45,105 bases of DNA from the NCBI GenBank assembly GCA_004369045.1, contig ML213514.1, positions 1 through 45,105 of the forward strand. Reading direction: 5' to 3'. Shown in pieces: positions 1-10,128 of the stretch. The notes beneath the pieces were generated by a model. It saw nothing but the letters and a program-made list of their open reading frames with translations, searched no databases and was not told where the DNA came from. The DNA comes from Heliocybe sulcata (lineage: Eukaryota; Basidiomycota; Agaricomycetes; Gloeophyllales; Gloeophyllaceae). Position numbers and translations under genes: made by a program. Each line of letters begins with the position of its first letter. The stretch's first letter is position 1.

Positions 1-642
1 GTAAATGAAGAAACATGTTCTAGTATGTGTTATCAAGTGGTCTGGTGCAACCCAGCTTCCAGGTTAGTCCCCAGTGGCAGCAAGCAGGTTCAGCAGAGCC
101 AGTATAGTGGGGTCATGAGATATAGCTCTGGCTGGTAGATAGATGTTACTAGTGACTCTACTTATACTAGTAATAGATGTAAATGAAGCTATTGGTGCAG
201 TATACTGGTCAGAAACACCCCTGGAGGTGGACTAGGAAGGGTACTAGGCAAAAGCGGTATCTGGTAGTGGAGTGGATGGATTCAGCTGAGGTCTTAAGTA
301 AGTATGGAGAGCCCTATGAGGAGATCATGCTCTCAAAAGATCCTGGCCGGCACCCCCCCTGCAGCAGCAGGAAAAGCCAAAATACATTTTTGGAGCCGGC
401 AGTTGAAATCAGGTTTTGCCTAGAATGAATGGAAATAGGATCCCTCAAAAACCCCTGAGCAGTCCTACATATGCAGCGCACCTGACTGGACCCCTGCAAC
501 TACCGCAAATCACCTGATTGCAAGGAACGGCCATCCAATTCAGGATCAGCCAGAGATTTGGGTCAAGATGACCTCCCTATTGCATTTTGCTATTTTTAGA
601 CCATGGTAAACAGGTGTACACAAGGCCAACCATGGCCCCACC
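1..642. other. No recognisable gene
   Basis: Short open frames on both strands (for example 183-428 +) match no family I know. The stretch lies just beyond the broken retroelement and may be further decayed repeat DNA, but nothing in it shows that directly. Confidence 0.4.
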
Positions 643-838
643 AATTTTTGCGGATTTTCCCCAATTTTTCCCGATTTGTTGGCAGTACCACAACCTATTT
701 TACCTGTTTTGGGTAAATGTTCCCACACTAGACCCCCCCCAGAACAGGTCACTTTTTGTTTTCTGAATTTTTCCGATTTTTTCCTGATTTTCTAGCAGCC
801 CCACAGGCTTTTCTACCAGTTTGGGCCATATGTTCCCA
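643..838. repeat. Diverged direct repeat, two units of about 82 bp
   Basis: About 643-725 and about 756-838 carry the same order of blocks. Each has a T-rich stretch with AATTTTTCC-like words, then GCAG followed by CCACA, then a TTTT(C/A)CC segment with TTTGGG, and ends in ATGTTCCCAC. The units differ at many positions, so the duplication is old. It lies downstream (in element sense) of the gag fragment and may belong to the degraded element. Confidence 0.5.
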
Positions 839-1089
839 CCCAGACCCATGCCATCTGTCTCCCGGCTATTTTGGGAATATGTTTTCTCCATATCGGGGCT
901 TCCGTAATACCCTTATGTCTGGCTGGTCCATGGCAGGACCACCAAGGACCATCTTCAGTAGGCTACGACAGCATTGTGATAACTGTTGGCTCTCCCTGCA
1001 CAGCCACAGAAAGCATATTATAATACAGCTGTAGGTAATATCGCTATGTATCACAATACTGCTACAGCATAAGGTGGAGAGGACATTGA

Positions 1090-1471
1090 GGAAGTGTCGG
1101 CCGTGCTCTCGGTTACCATCAAAGTCGGGAGGGGCAGCGAGATGTGGAGCGGCGAAAGGATTGAACGGGGTGGAACGAGGGGCAGGAGTAGGGGCAGGTA
1201 CGTGTGGAGAACCTGCCAATGGGGGCGTACCGGGAACGGGCGGCTGAGGTCTCAAACTCTCCAATATCTGATTCAACTTCCCCTCTACAGACTCATTCTG
1301 TGTTTGAAAAGCGTGACTCCTCTCTTCCAGCTCACGTATCTTGGCCGTAATCTCTGCTAGAACAGCTTCGGTATCCATGGCTGGGGTAGGTAGAGGTGGG
1401 AGAGAAGTGTCGGGTGCCTTTGGCGAGGAGGGGGCTGTAACTGCTAGATTGGCGCTGGCTTGCGAGTGCAA
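1090..1471 (-). pseudogene. Gag-like fragment of a Ty3/gypsy-type LTR retrotransposon
   Basis: The minus frame opening at 1471 encodes a Pro/Ser-rich N-terminus, then a short coiled-coil stretch (ITAKIRELEERSHAFQTQNE), a Pro/Ala linker and the segment PPDFDGNREHGRHFLN. The last segment resembles the start of the gag domain in gypsy elements of mushroom genomes. After about position 1090 the frame stays open to 866, but the sequence no longer looks like Gag (Cys/Ile-rich, then tryptophan-poor random-looking residues), so similarity ends abruptly. No protease, reverse transcriptase or integrase motifs are present. The start lies 80 bp inside the LTR at 1552-1816, the expected LTR-leader-gag order. 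I read it as a truncated, dead copy. Family assignment is from motif memory. Confidence 0.6.
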
Positions 1472-1551
1472 ACTCGAGGAGTCGCTGTCGTTTAGCCCAA
1501 AGCAACCTATGTTGGCAACAGACCGGTCCTCTTGCTAGAACTCTTTCCTAC

Positions 1552-1816
1552 TGTAAGGGCGACCTGATGAGGTGGCAAGGGCGGCAGCCTGCACGTCGAT
1601 CAAGGGAGATCCAAAGTATATCATAGACAATCAGACACTAAATACACATAAGTGAGACAGCAGAACATACCTGCACGTCGATCAAGGGAGATCCAAAGAG
1701 GAAAGAGTTAAGAGACTCCCCAAAGACGTGCAGGACGAAGACAGCGCAACGTGTGACTGTGACACACCGCCACAGTAACGTCACGGTGGCGTGAAGGAGA
1801 ATGGGGAGCCCTTACA
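1552..1816 (-). mobile_element. LTR (265 bp) of a gypsy-type element, 5' LTR of the gag fragment
   Basis: The ends are TGTAAGGGC and GCCCTTACA, a perfect 9-bp terminal inverted repeat with TG...CA termini. It shares layout and several blocks with 4686-4952, including the 29-nt internal direct repeat, AGGAA(A/C)(A/G)G, TGACGT-like words and GGGAGCCCTTACA. The gag frame starts 80 bp away on the internal side. The outer flank (GCAGC) does not match the inner flank (CCTAC), which fits a truncated element rather than a solo LTR. Confidence 0.7.
1588..1698. repeat. 29-nt direct repeat inside the LTR, 82-nt period
   Basis: Identical copies at 1588-1616 and 1670-1698 (CCTGCACGTCGATCAAGG followed by GAGATCCAAAG). 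On the minus (element) strand copy one is followed by a GTATGT donor-like word and copy two ends in GTGCAG. The 82 nt between (1670-1589) therefore have the form of a GT-AG intron that would remove exactly one copy plus spacer. The arm CCTGCACGTC (1670-1679) is also perfectly complementary to GACGTGCAGG (1725-1734). Confidence 0.75.
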
Positions 1817-2116
1817 GCAGCTGCATGATGTACGAAGGCATCTGTCATAATATCTGTTACAGGTGAGTTGGTCTGTCCAAACCCATTCTCCTGTATGTGT
1901 TACCCATGCCCGTACAGGCAGCCCTTCTTTAGCCTTGCGATTGGACAGCCTATATTGCAAATATGAAAAGTCAACTACTGGAAATGGTAGTCAGACAAGC
2001 GGCAGAAGTGAACGTACCAGCGTTCCGGCAATTGCCAACAATCTTCAAAATAGCAGCGTCTACGTGCCACATCCTTTCCTTTCAACTCTCACCTTCCGTG
2101 GCATCATTCCCATTAC
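1817..2116. other. Intergenic, no recognisable gene
   Basis: Sequence between the LTR and the small unknown gene. A frame starting at 1963 overlaps the 5' part of that gene in another phase and shows no family features. This is the likely promoter region of the unknown gene. Confidence 0.4.
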
Positions 2117-2761
2117 ATGACGGAACATCCAACGACCCGCATGCAGAACTCAATGAATGGCTCGACGGTGGACTTGTTCGCCACTCTAGCAGATTTGGCC
2201 GTCTGCCTCGATGACATTCTAGAAGCTATGACCAACGAAGACGATGCCATGCACGTCCGAGATCTGCAAGATGCTTTGGAGGACGTGATACGCGGGCTTG
2301 GGGATATTGATCGCCCAGCAGACATCACCGGGCGGGCAGAGTTACACGGCCCTAGACAATCTGCGTTGGAGCAAGTGAGCAATGTTCTGCGGTGTGTGGC
2401 TCTAGAACAGCTAACAATTGGTGAATAGGCTCACTCTGATCCAAACCAATTCACCAACCTCTTCGATCCCCTATTCCACGTGGTCGATCATACCTCAGAC
2501 TCTCGATCCTCACCGTCAACATCCCTAATTACCCTCGGTAATCTGGGTTATCCAGCTCTCGAGGATTTTACCCCGTCAAGTGAAGATGTTGAAATGCCTG
2601 CGGCTGTGGTCACGAGCAGACGGATTGCAGAGGACCCTTATATCCAATGGGGGTGCATCGCAGACCCCTATACACCGTCATGGGGGAATCAGAATGAGGA
2701 AGTCGATGAGATGAGCGTTGCAGCTGAAGAGAGCGAACAAGAAGACATGAATTTGGACTAG
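2117..2761 (+). CDS. Small hypothetical acidic protein, two exons
   Basis: I do not recognise this protein. Exon 1 is 2117-2374 and exon 2 is 2429-2761, giving 196 residues. The frame is interrupted by one TAG at 2426-2428. That TAG is the last codon of a well-formed 54-nt intron (GTGAGC donor, GCTAAC branch word, ATAG acceptor), so the stop is explained by splicing and the frame is kept. The N-terminal half is predicted helical and leucine/acid-rich (LFATLADLAVCLDDILEA). The C-terminal half is Ser/Pro-rich, then ends in an acidic tail (EESEQEDMNLD). There is no signal peptide or membrane segment. Codon use looks coding on both sides of the intron. It could be a lineage-specific gene, and its position between two LTRs leaves its activity uncertain. 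Confidence 0.5.
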
Positions 2762-4685
2762 ACCTTGTACGCCTGTCCAGTCTGGTGGATCAGAGAGGAT
2801 TAATGTGACCTAGGAAGTGCAGTCGAGGGCAACAGTTGGATGAAGAGGTTGAGGTGAGGTAGGCGAGGTTGACGATCTACGAATGTGCTCTTAGATCCGA
2901 TTCGTGATAATGTAACATGATGTGCTGTTGATTCTTTGAGATCGAGCTAGCCATGCAGGAATTTCCAGGTCCAGGAACCCCGTCGACGACGGACGGCACA
3001 ATAGAATTTGAGTCGACTTCCCATCGTTGGATGACCTCATCCTGGGGAGAGTCCGCGACGGTGAAAGGATATGTTGACAATGCACGGAAGGGCTCCGGAG
3101 ACTTTGACAACACTCGTACTCGGGTCTTATTAATGTCATGCCTGCGCAGATGCATCCACCTCAGGTCCGGTAAGCTCATCTTACTGCGCTCTTGCGACAG
3201 ATGAATCTCGGCCGAGACAATCCACTGTGCACCAGTGAACACTGACCCTTGTTGCAAGGGCTACCATATGATGCTCATAACCGCGACGCTCGCTTGGTTT
3301 CCATGTGCAGGTGAGGTACCCGACGAGAGCCATAGGCGCCAACGATGGGACCCACAGAGCCAAAGCCGACCACAACAGATTATCAGGACAAAGTCACATG
3401 CCTGTGCACAATCTCGTCTTGCCTGCCTTTGTCCTCCATATGATTGCTCAATGGCCATTCCGAAAAGTTCCGACCCTCTTCTGATCATGGTTGCCGATAA
3501 TAACGCCGCAGGCCAAAGGATGCTAGGCCGGATGAATCCTAGAGCCGAGCCACTCGTCGGTCCAAGGTATGGTAGATCCCTTGTGTCACCAGATACACTT
3601 CAAAAGAGCAATGGTCGCCAGAATCCAAGGTAGTCAAAGAAACCCTAGTAATGGCTATCAAGAAAGGCACGCTAGTGATGCTCTGACTCCCCTACAGGAT
3701 ATATTGAGGATGCTTCAAGCGAGCTAAGGCCACGAAATAACCATGGCAAGGGGTCATCCACATGGGCCCTCAAGCCATACCCATAGAAGAGTGTGGCTTC
3801 TGTGGTCTTGGGCTTCCAGGGTCTGGCGGAAAATTTACCAGTGCACTTGATGTCACGTGTGGCACGCCTGAAGAGTCAGCAACAGTGGTTTCGTGGTCTT
3901 CCTAGAGGCTCTGGGTATGCCTGTGGGGACAAGTCCTTCCAAATGGGACAGGCGCATGCGGAGCGCCAATCTGGATTAACAGGCCGGAAGGCGAAGTACA
4001 ATCGAGGCGCAATCATCCGTGCTACTGTGAGGAAATACAGGAGTCATCCGAGTCCAGAATCTAGGCGCAAGTGAGACAAGAGTTCGCATGGGGCTGCACT
4101 ATGTACTCGTAAGATGCTGGCTCGCCCCGCCCATATTCAGCAGTCCAGAGCTAAGCGATGGTGATTATCGGCAGAAGCATTGCACCAACTTCCCATGGGT
4201 CTTGGAGATGTCAATAATGTTTGTGTGGACTACCTTGCTGTGCGCAGCATAAACAGCGGCACAGCCGGGCAATATTGTGCATGCAGAGGGTCGGCTGGGA
4301 GGGTCGAGGAGGAAGAACTGCAGTGTTACACGCTCAGCTGATGATACCGATCAGATATGCCTGAACGTCGACCAGAGACATTCAGACTGGAATCCCCCCA
4401 GTGCGGGCGATGGTGCTTGCTTTCACTCCAAGTTGCCGAGCACGACGGTCCCAAACCATGCAGGATGGTTAGCAAGCCAGGGCAGGCTCATAACCAGGTG
4501 TGGAGGATCCTTCACCGTGATCAAGGTTAGCACTGATCTGAAGGGCCCCTTGTCATGGAGAGAGGACTGCGGTGAGCGTCCAAGAGGTGACAAGGTCGAA
4601 GAGCACTGGGCGGTACAGGAAATCATGGCGCAGGGTTGTGAGGTATTGTCCACAGCCAAGTGCCAATAACAGACAGTCTTCCTAC
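2762..4685. other. Gene-poor region without recognisable genes
   Basis: Frames of 75-132 codons occur on both strands (2877-3257 -, 3235-3633 +, 3793-4074 +, 4277-4669 +), but they overlap one another antisense. They have no family motifs and no convincing splice-linked partners. I see no tRNA, and no transposon domain other than the neighbouring LTR. Likely decayed DNA between two LTR copies. Confidence 0.4.
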
Positions 4686-4952
4686 TGTAAAGGCTACCTT
4701 AACAACCAGTGAGCTGGCAAGGCTGCACGTTGTTGAAGGGAGTTCCAAAGCAAATATATACACTCATGAGCACTAGATACATCCACTACTAATATCTAAG
4801 GGCTCACCTGCACGTTGTTGAAGGGAGTTCCAAAGAGGAACAGGTTAAGGAACCCTTCAACAAGTGCAAAACAGAAAGTGGCCGCACCGCGTGACATGTG
4901 ACGTCACATCACAGTGGCTGAAAGCGAAGGTGGCTGAAGGGGAGCCCTTACA
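4686..4952 (-). mobile_element. Solo LTR (267 bp), same family as 1552-1816
   Basis: Begins TGTAAAGGCT and ends AGCCCTTACA. It is flanked on both sides by CCTAC (4681-4685 and 4953-4957), a 5-bp target-site duplication typical of LTR elements. No internal element sequence remains, so it is probably a solo LTR left by LTR-LTR recombination. The word CCTAC also precedes the other LTR, so a chance or structural origin of one flank cannot be fully excluded. Orientation is by similarity to the gag-linked LTR. Confidence 0.7.
4723..4835. repeat. 28-nt direct repeat inside the solo LTR, 85-nt period
   Basis: Identical copies at 4723-4750 and 4808-4835 (CTGCACGTTGTTGAAGGG followed by AGTTCCAAAG). 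The copies match each other but differ at several positions from the homologous pair in the first LTR. On the minus strand GTGCAG|GTGAGC follows copy one and the second copy ends GTGCAG, again an intron-like 85-nt unit (4807-4723). TTGTTGAAGGG (4815-4825) pairs with CCCTTCAACAA (4853-4863), and GCAC (4810-4813) with GTGC (4864-4867). Confidence 0.75.
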
Positions 4953-7216
4953 CCTACTTCCATTGCGAGCCCTAGCAGATCTCAGAGCCAGGTCAGGGAT
5001 GATACCTGTCATGCGGCCGGCGCCAAACACCAGAGCTGACTAGCCTGGAAGGCATTCGTTCTCGTCCTGCGAACGCCATTGTATTGCCGATATCTGCATC
5101 TCGGCTCCACCAGGCTCACCAGGCCTGAACCAAGCTTCTGGGATGGTCTGAGCCGCAATTGCCTGAACAGAAGAACCACAAGTCACCGACCCCCTTCCCA
5201 CGTGGCAATCAGGGTGATGCACTTTGACCAGGTTCGAGCACTTCGACCATGTTCGCCCAAGGCTCAATCTCCGCGTACCTCTGCTCTCCCTGGGTGGATA
5301 GCAAGGGCACACGGATGCTGTGAGGGCGTGACATTGGCATGGGGTCCTGGAAAAACGGAGGCCACCCCCAACTCAATAAGTGCACGTGCGGCGGGTTGAA
5401 CAGGTGAGAAATACCTATTCTTCATAAGCTCCAGGATGTTGAATCCCTGTGCGATAAGGGAGCCTGCTGCCGATGGTAGAGAATGTTGTGGACGTCGCTG
5501 GGTACTGGCATCGGGCGCTGATGGGTCTTACAACTGCGAAGTTCTGACCCTCTAATGCCAAAACCCCCTTCCACTTCTTGACGCCTTCCACAAACGATAT
5601 GGTTGCGGTGATCCATGCAAATTGAAGCGTTGTTGCGGGGATATTGAAGTGTTTTATCCACGGCAAGAGTCCTAGTTTTATTCTTTCGGCAGCACACATG
5701 TCCCGCTGAGGAATGAATCCACAGCCTGAAGTATTTGTTCCATCGGTAGACTTTTCAGACGAAGAGACCAGGACAAAGAGAGAGGGGATACACCTAAGAT
5801 GCCAAAGATTCGTCACGCACCACGATAAAATGCGATCTTACGATTGTGGCTTGTTTGGCCCGCTGTCGGTTCCCAGTGTGGCGCGCCTTGTGGCGCACGG
5901 AAGAAACTATATTGTCCTATCGAACAAACTGTCTCTATCACGGTACGCAACACTACCGGGCAAGGCAGGGTACGTAGTATCGACTGCAGGCGTACCAACA
6001 TTCCTACCAAAACCCTTCAAAGATTCCCTTCGAACCAGCCCTATAATTGGCGAGGATTCGTTCTCTGCGAGATTGACAGAGACTTCTAGCCGCAAAGGTC
6101 ACGTAGGCCGTACGGCGAGCAACTCTACAGGCGACGCCCGGTGTCAGAGTCAGCGTCAGCGGGATGCGCTTGCAGCCGTGCATAAAGTGCATAGCTTTCC
6201 TTCCCATCTAAAAGGGCACTGTGGCAAAGCGACCATGCGGACGCATGGGGGCAACAAGAGACGGAGAGGCCGACATATTGAAAATCGGACCAGACTTTAG
6301 ACCAAGCAATAAGGAACAGGTTCAAGACGGCGGGGACAGAGGATTATTTCCGCGTAAAGAGTCGGATAATGCTATGACCGGCGGGATCCGGGAGACGTCA
6401 TGAGAAAGCCGGTGAGAGATACATCGACAGTGAGATACGTATCGGTGCAATGGCCTGTGTAAACCATAAGATCTGGTAAACTTCTGCTCCCGATCTCAAT
6501 GAAGACTGCCACTCACTCTCGTGAAGCTGTAAGCAACGATAGCTCTCACGTGGTCGCCCAATCTTTCCAGCCCAAACCTTCCAGATATTTCTGCGCTGTC
6601 ATTGGCATGACCTTCAAAAGTAGAAGGCGTAGCAGATTCCTTGGCCAATCTGAGGAATTCGTACCGCCTACCCACTTTTTCCGCCCATGCTCCGCCTTCA
6701 TTGCCCTTTCATCCAACATGGGAAAGACAATAGACCAGCTGGAGATAACAAGTTCGTCTACGGCACTTGCGCCAGACGAAGCCCGAACGCCCGACTAAGA
6801 CCGAACGCCCAGGACGTAGAATATGCCTATGAGAGATGCGACGGCGGTACCTTCGCGCAGGATAGCGAATAAAAAGATAAAAGACCGTAGCGCGGTCCCT
6901 GTTCGAGAAGACAGGGCCCCAAGAGCCACTCTATACCGACAAACGAGTCTGGCGTTGCGCGCATGAGTGGACAAGGCGCAGTGGCAAAAGGACCGAGAAA
7001 CGTTACGATATTCCCACGGTAAATACGCTCGAAATCTCCGCGCATGCATTATCTCCCTTTGAATGAAGCTAACTAGCAGGCCTCGACGAACCCGCCACCG
7101 TGTCAATCCCGAGAGCGCGCAATGATAAGAATTTCAATCCGACCGATGCCCGCTGTTGAGTGATTCTCAGCATCCGCTTTCCCATTGCACATCGAGGCAG
7201 ACGTTTGCTTGCAATC
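4953..7216. other. Gene-poor region, no convincing intact gene
   Basis: The longest frame (5713-6300 +, 195 codons) has an unremarkable Arg/Ser-rich composition and is overlapped antisense by several other frames of similar size, so I do not call it. One minus-strand segment near 5560-5700 looks more protein-like and is listed separately. The last few hundred bases should include the promoter of the ACC deaminase gene. Confidence 0.35.
5415..5816 (-). pseudogene. Possible remnant of a fungal regulatory protein gene
   Basis: The minus frame contains AAERIKLGLLPWIKHFNIPA followed by TTLQFAWITATISFVEGVK at about 5697-5570. It has the look of a helix-rich globular protein and reminds me of the C-terminal part of fungal Zn2Cys6 transcription factors. 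The rest of the frame shows no recognisable domain, and I found no upstream zinc-cluster exon. It could be a leftover exon or chance. Low confidence. Confidence 0.22.
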
Positions 7217-8894
7217 ATGGCTCCCTGGGTCGACAAGCTGCGCACGTTTCCGAAGGAGAGGTTCCTGGTGCGCGTCCCAGCCGTCCGAGTGATGACTGAC
7301 AAATGCCCATAGTTCTACGAACATTGCAGTTCGGCCCCTCGCCGGTGCAACGTCTCCCCCGCTTGACGGCTCACCTCGGAGGCGCACAGGTGTGGGCGAA
7401 GAGAGAGGACTGTAACTCTGGACTTGCATTCGGGGGGAACAAGGTGCGGAAGGTAGGTAGCAACCTCTTCTTCATCAATATTCGGACGTGACAGTTCTGA
7501 TTACAATGGTGTCTATCTGTAGCTGGAATATGTGGTAGCGGACGCGCTGCTCCAGGACGCTGACACACTCGTCTCCATCGGGGGCGTCCAAAGTAATCAC
7601 ACAAGGGCCGTGACCGCCTGTGCCGCAGCCACAGGGCTGAAGGTGCGTGGCAATTCGATAGGATCCTGAATAGCTCGTGCTGTGTGCGCGATGTGGGCGG
7701 TCTTGTTATCGCAGCGCCATGGTGGCAGACGCCTCAGAACAAAGGCTGCACTCTTGTAACCGTTCCCGCACATAGTTCACATCTCGTGAATTGCGAGTCT
7801 AAATCTGATTCATACACCACTATCGCCCGTGTGGGTATCCACAGGCTGTAACACTGCAAGAAGCGTGGGTGCCGTACAGCCCTCCTCTCTATGACAAGGT
7901 GCGTGCGCGGTCCCGAGTCGAGAGATCCCGCCCGTCAGATAAACTCAACCGGGGTTTATAGACAGGGAACATCCTGCTCTCGCGGCTCATGGGCGGCGAC
8001 GTCCGTCTTAACTCTGAGGGGTTCCACATCGGACCCAAGGCGTCACTGGATGTCGCAATCCGAGAACTTCATGAGAAGGGCGCAAAGGTCCGTGTTGCTA
8101 TCCAGATTTTCTTATCCCATTTCGTGGATCGAGTCTCTTGTCCTGACGCTATTATTAGCCATACTGGATCCCTGCGGGGGCGTCCCTCCACCCGCTAGGC
8201 GCACTCGGGTTCGGTGTGTTGCCACCTTCATCTCCTCAGAGACATCGTATCTAACTATACGATACCCCCTTCATCATTGCGGGCCGTAGTTGATTTCGTC
8301 GTCGAGCTAGCTGAGCAAGAGACAGCGCTGGGACTATTCTTCGATACCATCGTCGTGTGCTCGGTTACAGGGTCGTCGCACGCTGGGATCGTCGTCGGCG
8401 CAGTCCTCGAGGGTAAAGGTCGCAAGATCATCGGCATTGACGCCAGCGGCAAGCCTAAGAATACCAAGGAGCAGGTAACGTAAGTCGGGTTTCCGCCTGG
8501 TTAAGCTTAAACTTGGGTCGTAATATGTTCACAGAAATATAGCGCGGAATACCCTGGCGCTTCTCGATCCAGCTGCGAGCCTCCCCGAGAACGCCGTTGT
8601 GCTGGACGAGCGATTCCATGCTGGTATTTACGGCATACCGGATGAGCAAACCAAGGCCGCCATGCGCCTCGGCGCGCAGTTAGAGGCGTTCATTACTGAC
8701 CCGGTGGTAAGTTCCATTCTTTCACTTGCATGGTGCGGAGGAACAATTATCTCCTACGCGTTTAGTATGAAGGGAAAAGCCTGGCCGGCTTGATCCACCT
8801 CGTTCAATCGAGGGAAATATCGCCGACAAGCAAGGTCCTGTATGTCCATTTAGGTGGGCAGCCGGCCTTGAATGCTTATAGCGATCAATTTTGA
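7217..8894 (+). CDS. 1-aminocyclopropane-1-carboxylate (ACC) deaminase, PLP enzyme
   Basis: Nine exons: 7217-7267, 7330-7452, 7523-7642, 7845-7898, 7962-8087, 8159-8213, 8290-8479, 8535-8706, 8766-8894. They join in frame to 339 residues, the normal length for the family. The enzyme opens the ring of ACC, the plant ethylene precursor, to 2-oxobutyrate and ammonia. Visible motifs are [16 protein letters not shown] with the PLP lysine at about K55, [35 protein letters not shown] (phosphate-binding type) and the C-terminal YEGKS and HLGGQPAL. The related D-cysteine desulfhydrases differ at two sites; here E299 and L326 match the ACC deaminase pattern (E295/L322 in the Pseudomonas enzyme), so I prefer ACC deaminase. 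No targeting signal is seen, so it is probably cytosolic. Intron 3 (7643-7844, 202 nt) is several times longer than the others. The gene converges with the ThuA-like gene, ends 140 bp apart. Confidence 0.9.
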
Positions 8895-9034
8895 TGTCAG
8901 CGCCGGTGTCGGAATGTTCCATCCTCCGACAGGAAATGTAGCAAGTACTGATGTCCGCTATTACAAGTGCTGGAAATAATACAGGTGTGACGTTGAAGTC
9001 ACTGCGTGTCCCATCCCGAAGGCTTGGCCCAAGC

Positions 9035-10128
9035 TTAATTGCCTCCATTCCCGACCTTACCGGAGGGATTGAATGCTTTGGTAGTACCGGACTCGAGAGT
9101 CCAGGTGATACCGCCCAGCACGTGAGAGAGGAAGGTTTCATCCTGCACCGCGTCAGGCATCATTCTCTGTTCCCACTGCGACGTTCAAAATAAAAGCAGA
9201 CTCACAGACCAGATCTCGATTGAATGGCCTAATCCAGTGAAGAAACTGCGACCTGCAGTTCCTCCGGATTGAATGCCCGCACCGCGTTCTTGATACCACG
9301 CTGTGGGAGTGCCTTGTGAGTTGCGATGTGCGTATACTCGTGAGAGACTTAAAAACCTATGGGATGAGGAGAGCCATGGTCGAACTTCCTTGGTCCAGGA
9401 TCTGATTGATACAAATGGGCGTGTCAGTATGGGAAGCACAACGGGTATCCCCACCCTGACCGTCATAGCTGCTCTCATCAGCCGTGATGATCACCTTTGC
9501 CCCGACAGCGCGTGGGTCGGACTTGAAGTTATACCTGCATACAGCTGAGCTCCAGGTGATCACGACTTGCAGCTACGGGCGAATACCCACATTTCATCCA
9601 GAACCCGCCACTGGCTCGGCAGATGTGCAGTGCTCGGATGCGACTTGTCGATCACTTCGACAATCTTGACATACATAACCCCTGTAATTTCTGCGTTCCT
9701 CGGATATATGCAACTGGGCTTACGGACTCCTGGAGGGGCGGGTGGTAATCAAAGTACGCCCCCAGCGACTTGCCCACGCATGGCGCGTTCTCACAGGTAG
9801 CGGCAGCGCAGTGGATTCCGACGAAGTTTCCTCCGTTGTCCAGATATCTTTGAAAGGCAGCTATGCCCTCATCGTCAAGGACTGCGAGACCAGATTAGAC
9901 ATCAGTTGACAAGGTTTCGAGGGGCCAAGTACCATCTCCGCAACTGTTCAAGAAGATAACAGCGTCGTACTGGGCGAGCTTATCATCTCTGAACCAAGTC
10001 TCATCCTCCGTAGCATCGAATTCCACGTTGATAGAGGCTCCTTTGCCCTTCAAGGCCTCAATAGAGGCAGGGATAGAGTCATGACGGTAGCCTTTCGTCG
10101 CCGAGTATAACAGGATACGGGCTACCAT
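9035..10128 (-). CDS. ThuA-like domain protein, leaderless paralogue
   Basis: Seven exons on the minus strand: 10128-9933, 9881-9724, 9664-9591, 9534-9461, 9401-9357, 9300-9206, 9142-9035, giving 249 residues. It belongs to the ThuA-like (trehalose-utilisation, glutamine-amidotransferase-like fold) family. Motifs include RILLYSATKGYRHDSIP at the N-terminus, GGNFVGIHCAA, GAYFDYHP, YNFKSDPR, ADESSYD, WYQERGAGIQSGGTAGRSFF and LGHSIEIW. The biochemical role of fungal members is not established. Unlike its neighbour it starts directly at the domain, with no signal peptide and no Ser-rich tail, so it is predicted intracellular. Exons 3-6 match the neighbour's exons 4-7 in length exactly (74, 74, 45, 95 nt). 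It lacks the neighbour's intron 2. Intron 2 here appears to use an AAG acceptor (9665), inferred from frame and alignment. Confidence 0.85.

Noticed and set aside
866-1090. Continuation of the gag frame to 866
   Set aside because: The residues no longer resemble Gag and include repeat-derived sequence; the frame is open by chance.
2426-2428. In-frame TAG splitting two frames of the same phase (apparent pseudogene)
   Set aside because: The TAG is the final codon of a consensus 54-nt intron, so no disruption is needed.
1588-4835. CRISPR-like array from the 28-29-nt repeats
   Set aside because: Only two copies per locus in a eukaryotic LTR, with no cas genes; the repeats fit an intron-like duplication.
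1552-4952. The two TIR-flanked units as MITEs (non-autonomous DNA transposons)
   Set aside because: TG...CA ends, a 5-bp target duplication and the gag frame directly next to one copy fit LTRs better.
5713-6300. 195-codon frame on the plus strand
   Set aside because: No motifs, random-looking composition, overlapped by several antisense frames of similar length, no splice partners.
7217-8894. D-cysteine desulfhydrase as the product
   Set aside because: Glu in YEGKS and Leu in HLGG fit ACC deaminase; the desulfhydrases I know differ at both positions.
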